64,000 nt of DNA from Holothuria scabra (taxonomy: Eukaryota; Echinodermata; Holothuroidea; Aspidochirotida; Holothuriidae). Where the stretch lies: the NCBI GenBank assembly GCA_037179385.1, contig CM074185.1, positions 12,470,866-12,534,865 of the forward strand, written 5' to 3'. The translations under genes were made by a program, and so were the position numbers. Positions 55,965 through 64,000 of this stretch are shown piece after piece. The notes beneath the pieces are model-generated. The model did not search any database. It was given only the letters and a program-made list of their open reading frames with translations, and was not told the DNA's origin. The first letter of the stretch is position 1, and each line of letters starts with the position of its first letter.

Positions 55965-58900
55965 CCAATGTCACTTTTCCTGACTAGAGTATGTAACCAT
56001 TGTAAAGGTGGAGCTGTTTAACCAATCAGGAAACAGCTACTCTGCACCAAGAGGAAAGGGGAGTATCATACATTAGTTAACCCCTTTACAATTGGCTAGT
56101 CAGTCAGATAGTGTGTATTGGTCAATCATGAGAAGGACAGTTGCCCTGAATTACAGAAACTAGGTCATAACAGTATAGTTTGGTCTGGCCAAAAATGGCT
56201 AGCACACTGCTAGTTTTAGGAGCATACCTGGCAGATTTTTAGTGTATGAAAGCAAATGTGGAAAAAGTGTCACAAATATTCCAAAACATTTTATTTCAAG
56301 CCTGCTAATGTCATGGGAGTTCTCAAAAATTTGTTAAAATTTTAAATTTGTCTTAAAATTGTTAAAGTATTTTAAAGAAAGGCAAACTAATTCTTGATGG
56401 GTAATTTTTAGGATAATCTTAAGCTGGATGACATGGCCATTATGTTAAAAGAATGGGTTGTAGTTGAACTTGTTTTCTGAAAGTTATCATGACCACATGA
56501 TGAAAAATGAGTTTGAGTACCTAGCCTTTGTGTGAGAGTATCTTGTCACAAGTGTATGTAACATCTTGTGAAAATGAGTAGAGTGCCACAGTCACGAGCA
56601 TTAGATCAGCAATTGCTTTAGTACAATTGTATATCCCAGGTTGTGATTTTAGGTACAGAGTCTTCTCGTGACAATGGGCACAAACTTTTGCATCAGTACA
56701 TATGTATCTTCAAGGTTCATTATGTGGAGATTACAGATCCATTCTCCTTATAAGCATATCAGGCTGGGGCAGGGTGGGGGAATTGTAGTGGATCTATTCT
56801 GGCAAATTAGGGAGTCATGGAAATAAATAATGCCCATTTTCGTGAGGCAACTTGGTCCAGATTAGGTCAAACATTATTCTTGGCTGCAGAAAATTGACCC
56901 CTGTGTGCATATGATTCTCATAAGGAACCCCTGAAGGGGGTATGAAACTTACCTCTCAACAACTCCATCAGCTTTTGTAAATTTCAGTTCTTTCACAAGT
57001 CAGCTGCTTTAATGAGATGAAAGAAAATATGAAATATAATTGGTCAATGCAAGAATCACTGTTGTTCGTATATTATTTATCCAAGCTCTTTGTGTGGAAT
57101 TTGTCAAAGATGTAGGAGAGAGGAGGCAAAACCTGTAGGAGGACTTATCTAAGGACAAGATGAGTTGAGGTGAAGTTTACGAAGAATATGGCCCATTAAC
57201 ATCTCTCATATCACTGGAAATGGCACTCCCTAGGCATATTTACAGGATAAAAGTAGGAAAAATACTTAGTGCAATGGTAAAATTTACAAAAATCCAACAA
57301 AGGCACAATGGAATGGTTGCAGTATTTGCACTTGGCAAAACAATACAACAAGTTTCAAAATTATGTGTGGAAACGTTTTCTTGTATATTTGGAGTTCTCC
57401 CCCCTGTTTTAACTATAGTACTGCTCAAAATACTTTGAAATGGAAAGTTTCCCCAAACTTCTAAGACCTTGTGGCACATTGTTCCACCAGGGAGCTGCTT
57501 CTTGGACTGTTGACTATTTCATAGTGAGTGCCCTTCACTAAACCCCTTCCCCTTCCCTCAAGACAGCTGCCTCATTATTGATGAAGGGAATGCTGGCTTT
57601 TCTAGATGTGTTATACTGATAATGCCATGTAAGTATTAGATCTTGATTAGTTGTCACCAGGGAGTTGTACAAATGCCCTGGTGTCATACAGTGATCATGA
57701 GGTATCCTCTTTGAGTTACTGTTGTGAAAATTTAAAAAGCCCTGAACATTGACACTAACCCCTTGAAGGTAGTGGAACTACCCTTCTGTCTAATGTTATC
57801 CATCCCTGTAGTAGTTTTTCACAAAAAAATCTGCAATGGAATATAAAATCGCCTGCTTATAGAGTGACTACCAGTTTGGGGGGTTGAACTGTTTCAGTTA
57901 GTGTTACATCACAAAAAACTACCTTGAGCTTAGCAACTTACCCCCTCCCCGAGTAGAAGTGTAAATGGACTAAGGGAAGTGAGAGAAAGGGACAGGGAAG
58001 AAAATAGGAAAATATACTGTCATCATATTGCCAATTTACCAATACTTTGCTGGTCTTGGCAGTGTTTGTCAGACAAGATAAATGGCGAAATTGTATTATG
58101 TCAATAGCATACTTAGTTTTGTGAAAATATTCGTCAGAAGATCAGCGCTATATTGCTTCTGCGTATAACTAGGGAGTTGCTAGCAACTCCATGGTAAGAC
58201 GAACGACAGGAGCTGGAATCGCTGGCATAGGGGATGATCGGCGTACCTGGAAAGAGAAACTTCGGTGGTGAATTAAGAAACCATGGGGGGGGGGGGGGGG
58301 GGTGGGCACTTTCCCCCCGGAAAATAAAAAAATTGAAAAAACGTATAAAAATCAAAGCAAAAACCCGAACAAAACGTGTTTTCCAAGTTTCTATGCGAAA
58401 AACAGGCTTTAGAAATGCCATTTCCGGCGATCTGGCAGGCATTTTGGGCTGAAATTTTTGCATGCTTTGTGTCAATTCATGGCGACTTGGAGGCTTTGCC
58501 CCTCCCTAGAAATTTTGTCCCCCCAGACTTTTTTTCTGCGGACGCCCATGCATACAAGATCAGCAAATGTACCTGCAGATCCGCTCTGGAGGACAACAAG
58601 GGTGGGAACCCTACCCTTTCAGTTACTCTCCTACCCTGGGATACTTCCTAGGGCCTAGTAAGGACCCTAATGCAGCAAGTACTAGGCCTCATGAATGCAA
58701 ACTTGCACTTGGCTCCTTGGAAGATGCTTCTTCCCTGAAGAAATGGACGCTGGGCACGGTCATGGTCCATTTGCTTAAAGCTCTCCAATTCCTGTGCCGC
58801 GCTTGTTGCGAGCTGGAAAAGCTGCAGCCTACGAAGGGATCACGGTAACGAAAATTTTTATGTATCCTTCAAGTTTCAATTCGCCATTTGACTTAACACA

Positions 58901-61599
58901 GTTACATATTCCCCTGACTTTTTCGCCATTTCCCGTCAGTGCCTTGTGTGACTACGGGCCTGATATGCCATCTCAAATATTTTCTACTGATTCATCAGTC
59001 AGCCTACTTAAAAAACAATACTGCTCTTTTGTGTCAGGCATTTACGCAAGATCAAGTTTGTAACTACTTGTGAAGAAAATTATTTGCACCTTCCAATGTA
59101 GTCTTCAAAAGGCAGTGCACAGGCACGGGAATGTGGAAAGCGAGCCCGGAGCAAGGGGGGGGGTATGCTCTCCGTTCCAATCATACTTTGTCCTAAAAAT
59201 AATTTTACGTCGCTTCGATCCTTTCCTTTATTTTCCCTTTTCATGACACTCAAGAAATTGCAAAAAACGATAGTTGCATCGGAAAGTGTGGAAGATCTGA
59301 AAAAAAGCAAAGGAAAAAGAAAAAATAGTTATGTATATTTATTTACAAAAAGGGACCGATAAATGGAAATTAAAACAAAGAAGAACAAAAGTGTCAGAGA
59401 AAAAAGGAGGAAAGATGGTCATTTTTTTAATACTGGGGTTAAGTCTAAAAAGGCATTTAAACAATATTTACATGTAGGAGTGGAGTGTAAAAAAAACAGA
59501 AAAAAGATCGACTCAAAAAGAACTAATAAGTGCAATTTCTTGTGATTTGGGATGTTTTCAGACAAAGAATCTCCCGTGCGTTCTACGCCAACAGATAGTG
59601 GCGCTCCGCCTTGATAGTTTACCACAATTTCGAATCGAACAGTGAAGATGACCAAAAACTGTCCATTTTTCTTTCTCTGTGCAACTGTACCAAGTCATGA
59701 AGAGAATATCACGGTCAAGTGTCCAAAAAATATACGGACAGGATTTATATTCAGTGAGGTTTTAGCTCATGACTTAATGTCGGAATGGAAGTCCGGAGCT
59801 CTTCGGACCACTGAACTCATCCATGGTAGTTAGCGACTCTCTTTTTATGGTAGATAAAATTCCAGATGGGAGCACAATCCCTGTCTTTAAACCCCTCCCT
59901 CAAGTCATGCCCCCGGGGGCCAAGCGAGGTCTGAAAAAGATACACCTATAAGTATTGCCGAAACACACATCTGCATAAAGGAATAAAAGACTCACATTAT
60001 GTTCATTGTTGAACCAGATTGCCTCTGACGGTACTGTTACGCTAAAAAAAATCTCAAAGGGAAGGGGGCACTGGCGGCGATCCGGGGGATGGGGGATATA
60101 TCCCCCCTTGAAATTGGATCGGGGGGGGGGGATACTGTACACTGTATCCCCTCTTCAAAACCAATGTTCAGATTCGGACACGATGTTAAAAGTTAAGAAT
60201 GCTATCGGGAAAACTATTTTAATAGAACAGAAAAGTGAAAGATTGCAAAAATCCACGTTTTAAAATGTAACATAAAACCGTTTCTCTAAAAAAGATAGGA
60301 AGGTATGAATGTGGCTTCACAGTTCTGAAACCTCCCGTGGAGTTACTAAAACATGAACATATTACACATATGCACTAGCATCTTCAGTCGCCCATCACTT
60401 TCGGAACTGATCATCCATAAGTTTATTTCCTTGCTCAAAATAGAGGGTAAATACGGTTTCCATTTCAAACATACATATTCTGATAAGGTGACTTTTACAT
60501 GCAGTGGAAGGATATATGTTTGAATTTCAACAAAATTGCAAAAGACTTTTTACATTATTGCCCGGCGCGCCGTTTTTTTTTTTTTTTCTTTCTTTCTTTT
60601 TCTTCTTCTTTTTTATGGAAGATTTAATTCTGTTACAACTTGAGTTTCTGCTTCTCCAGCTGAGTTTTATTATATCGTGCAGTTTAAGCTCCACACGGTT
60701 CTCCCAATGGTGTTTACCCTGAAAATCATTGTTGTTATTGTTATTCCTTTCGGTCCAGTTTTACAGACTTTCTCTCAGTCTCTCGGTTAAAAGATATAAG
60801 AATTGATGACTTATGACCATAAACCCTTACTCATTTTTTAGGCCATCATCAATAATACTTAAATTCAGAAAATGACTAAGATTATAAACATTTTCTAAAT
60901 ATTTAGGCCTTTATTAAGAATATTAAAAAAGACGTGACTTTGAACAGTTTACACAAAAATATGAATTGATTCATTATACAACTATAAAGAGCCCGAGGAG
61001 TGTCAACAAAAAATAAAACGCTCTGATATGCACCGACACGCTTGAAATAACTAAAATTACTATGCGAATGGAAGATATACGATATGAAGAAATGAATTAT
61101 ACTCATCAGTGGCGTAGCTACAGGGGCGAAGGTGGCGATTTTCCCCCTGGCTCTAAAAGGGGAAAAAATTGCAAATTTGCCACTTGTGATATCAGTCAAC
61201 TACAGTGTGGTTTTCACAACTCTTTTTACATGAAGTTCCCAATTCTTTCCAATACTCCTTTTTGTAATTATTTGTTTCGAGATTTTCCGCGCGCTTGGCG
61301 TGCAGAATTTTTCACCTAGTGCTTGCAGCTGTGTTGCCTCATAAATCAGTTTGGCAAACTTTTGCGAACCCTGGATATGCCAAAATTACCAGATAATTAA
61401 GTGATATCGGCAGCTACAGTGCTATTTTCATAAGTTTAATATCATTAAATTCCAAATTTACTCTAATTTAAGCTCTTCACTCTCAAAATGTCGTCGTACA
61501 TCCTCAGTGTGTAGATCTTAGATAACCCTGTGTAGTAACAACGATCTTTGGTCAGCTGTGCAATCTCAGACTTGCCAATAAGAAATACAGATTTTTCAG

Positions 61600-62048
61600 C
61601 AGGGGTGGCGCCAGGATTTCCCCGACAGGGGGGCCAAGCTCCCCTACAGGGGGGCCAGCATTTCAAGGCCCCGACAAAGGCTTTGAGCTAGTCCCGGTGG
61701 GACGTGACTTCACATTTTGAGGCGCGCGCAGCGCGTGAAATTTTTGGTCTTCTTTACAACAAGTTCTTAAAAATATGAAGTTCATTTTGCAGACAAAATT
61801 TAAATTTTTAAAGGAAGTTTGCTTTTGTGAGGACCATTAAAAAGTTGGGGTGTTTATTTAAGGATCTGTCCTCCATATGGGAAAAATTAAAAACGTTATA
61901 TAGGGGACAGCTGTCAATATTTTGGGGTTACGCATTTAATCGTACTAGGCCTACGTACTAAGGCTTCAACACGAGACTAGGTTGCCACGAAAAGGTTTTT
62001 CCTTTTTTGAACTAAGATTTGAAAATTAAGAGCTTATTTTATTGGAGA
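61600..62048. mobile_element. Partial second copy of the 24234-26418 hAT family, inverted
   Basis: It starts CAGGGGTGGCGCCAG at 61600. It follows the reverse complement of about 25975-26418 closely, including the CCCCGACAGGGGGGCC blocks, the GGGACGTGACTTCA segment and the CTCCATATGGGAAAAATT segment. Similarity stops near 62048 (TTATTTTATTGGAGA). The other terminus was not found, so the copy is truncated or has a different interior. Confidence 0.85.
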
Positions 62049-63801
62049 GGATATAGTATGTGTCCTATATTACCGACATAATTATATACGCATGACAAAT
62101 AGACCTAGTGTCCCAAATCATTGGATTTTGGCGAAATCCTATTAAAATGTCAGCAGAATCGAAGCGCACAGAAGACAGGAAGACTTGTCCTCCAACCTGG
62201 AATTTGTCTTCATGAGACATTCCAGATCATCAACCGACATTTTCAACCGCAGTGCAGTTTTCCAATTTATTTCACCTCTTCATGCATAAAATTCAGAATT
62301 TTCTCCTATTTAAAAGGACAACAGTTTCGATTTCTTTCAGTTGATTTTATATGCGATCCTGAATTCGTAGGCATCAGGACTACATATTGTATGAAACCCC
62401 AAATTTCTACACTTGCCCTAAAATTTTGAATTTGTCAAACCGGAAAGCGCAAATTCTGCAATAATCCTTAAAGTTTTACAATGTTCTTATTAAAACCAAT
62501 TTTGGGGATGCCATTCTCTTCAAGCTTCGTGTTTTGAAAGTATTATAAGGCAAAATAACACAAAACTTTTGGCGCGTTTCGCGCACAACAAAAGTTTCGT
62601 TCCTTTATGCAATGAATGCTAACACTTTACAAAAAAAAAAAAAAAACTGAAAGTCACCCCATTCCCTCCCCATCCCTTAGAAGAAAGGAAAAACTTCATC
62701 CATGCACGTTATATCTCATTTGCTTTGCTGATAAGCATAGCGAAAACCATGGAACGTTAAATTTTCACAACTTTTCATCTCCCTCTGCTCAAAATCCTGG
62801 GTGCGTCGGTGCGCCACTTGTGTAACACCCTGGCTTACCTAATGTAATCAACTTGAAATATTATAATTCTGCTTCATTCAGTGACTTTTTTGGGGGAGGG
62901 GGGTGGGTAAATTACCGCATAAAATGCTCTTTGTTCTATGCCGTTCCCAGTGGCGGATAATGGATTTGCCAGAAGGAGGCGGGGCAGGCCACTTGGAAAA
63001 TATTGGGGGTAAATGCCAACAGGACTATTTAAGCCGAGCGTAGCCTACAAGAAACTGGAATTTTTGACTTAACAAACTCTCCAGATGATTCGAAACGGCA
63101 CTTCCAAATGAGAAAATATGAAACTTGGTGCATATACTTTTTGCTTTTACGTGCAATGACCGAGGAAAATGTCACATTTTAAGTTTGGGAAAGTGGATTA
63201 AAGTTTCTCTGCCCGAATGACAATGCAAGTGAAGCTCCATTAGTGGCAAGAAATGTTGAGAAAATCGAAACCTCCGTCAGACAGCCGGAAATGGCATTCC
63301 CCTCGTTTGCACGCAGAACCTAAGATTAATATCTGTCAATCTTGTTATCCTGCCTAAAAGACTATCTTAGTGGAGCGCCAACATCATTTTGCGTGGAGCA
63401 AACAGAACATTTGGAAAAGTTTCAACCCTTCACACAGTCGGAAATGTCATTTCCCGAAAGACGGTCCTATCCCACCAAAGGATCTCTAAAGACAAGCAGA
63501 GCCGTATATTGGCTCTGAAGCGCCACCATCAGTTGTGGCGGAGTGGTTCAGAAATTACTTTGGAAATCTCTACCGGGCCTCAGACAGCCGGAAAGAGTAT
63601 TCAACTGGCTTGTAAAATGAACTTAAGCTGTCGCTATTTTGTAATTCTGTTCAAAAAGACGGAGCGCGCACCATCGATTGGAGGTACAGAAAAGCCCCTA
63701 CCAGAGCCGTATATAATATGGCTCTGGTTGCTACACCGGTCTGCATTTGGTAACTTCAAAGAACGACTGGTCCAGAGAGTCTAGCCATACCTTTAAAACT
63801 T

Positions 63802-63835
63802 GCCGCGGGAACTTTTGTTTTGGACATTCCCGCGG
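63802..63835. repeat. Perfect GCCGCGGGAA hairpin
   Basis: The arms GCCGCGGGAA and TTCCCGCGGC flank a 14-base loop. Such a GC-rich stem is rare in this AT-rich setting. Function unknown. Confidence 0.8.
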
Positions 63836-64000
63836 CTACACTGTAACAGTGATATTTGTATCAGACCTGCGTACACAATAGTGTATAGGCCTAGGCCTAC
63901 GGAATACAATACAATTGTGTACAATTCACTTTCCCTATCTGTCACTAGTACTGCTGAAGACTTTACTGTTTCCAGTAGCCTAGCTTAGGCTAGTTATAAC

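Larger units (their letters stand above)
51894..64000. other. Intergenic, transposon-derived sequence downstream of NEU1
   Basis: Holds the MITEs listed, further hAT-like termini (CAGTGGCGTAGCTACAGG at about 61107, CAGTGGCGGATAATGG near 62950, CACTGGCGGCGATCC near 60070), poly(T) near 60574, poly(A) near 62630 and a perfect 10-bp-stem hairpin at 63802-63835. Open frames up to about 130 codons near 63.4 kb show no domain and lie in repeat-like DNA. Confidence 0.5.

Noticed and set aside
63389..63784. 131-codon open frame near the right edge
   Set aside because: No recognisable domain. It overlaps repeated GACAGCCGGAAATG-type blocks also seen in transposon-like DNA, and has no splice or codon evidence for a gene.

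Overview
This is a stretch of animal nuclear genome, not bacterial. It is AT-rich, with introns of kilobase length, consensus splice sites, microsatellites and many DNA-transposon remnants. Two multi-exon genes can be reconstructed: a SAPCD2 orthologue (suppressor APC domain-containing protein 2) on the minus strand and a NEU1 orthologue (lysosomal sialidase-1) on the plus strand. Both resemble vertebrate proteins at the level of motifs. The repeats (a CR1-type LINE, hAT, TTAA-target and piggyBac-like MITEs, and dispersed minisatellites) would suit a marine invertebrate deuterostome such as an echinoderm, hemichordate or lancelet. That placement is inference, and no species is assigned.

Layout. 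1-8726: intergenic, with a possible exon fragment at the left edge, a 145-bp tandem array (about 3590-6060) ending in a (CA)n run, and a fold-back repeat with a telomere-like loop. 8727-23031, minus: SAPCD2, six coding exons, 521 codons plus stop; its introns carry a 5'-truncated CR1 retrotransposon (17301-19545), an hAT MITE (9662-10069) and two TTAA MITEs. 23032-33369: intergenic; a 2.2-kb non-autonomous hAT element (24234-26418) sits inside an older palindromic repeat, among several MITEs. 33370-51893, plus: NEU1, six coding exons, 410 codons plus stop; its introns hold two more copies of the 145-bp array element, in the opposite orientation to the first, and several MITEs. 51894-64000: intergenic, repeat-derived, with no gene that I can support.

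The two genes are divergent, with start codons about 10.3 kb apart. I see no sign that they share a promoter, and their functions (spindle orientation and cell polarity versus lysosomal glycan degradation) are unrelated. The least explained element is the dispersed cassette made of a (TG)n tract followed by 145-bp repeats. Many repeat units contain a perfect nuclear-receptor DR1 sequence (AGGTCAAAGGTCA), and the cassette occurs three times in the window. The reconstructed NEU1 keeps the expected catalytic residues but has YRCP in place of F/YRIP and lacks the C-terminal tyrosine sorting motif. The reconstructed SAPCD2 has a complete EF-hand calcium loop where the human protein, as I remember it, is degenerate.
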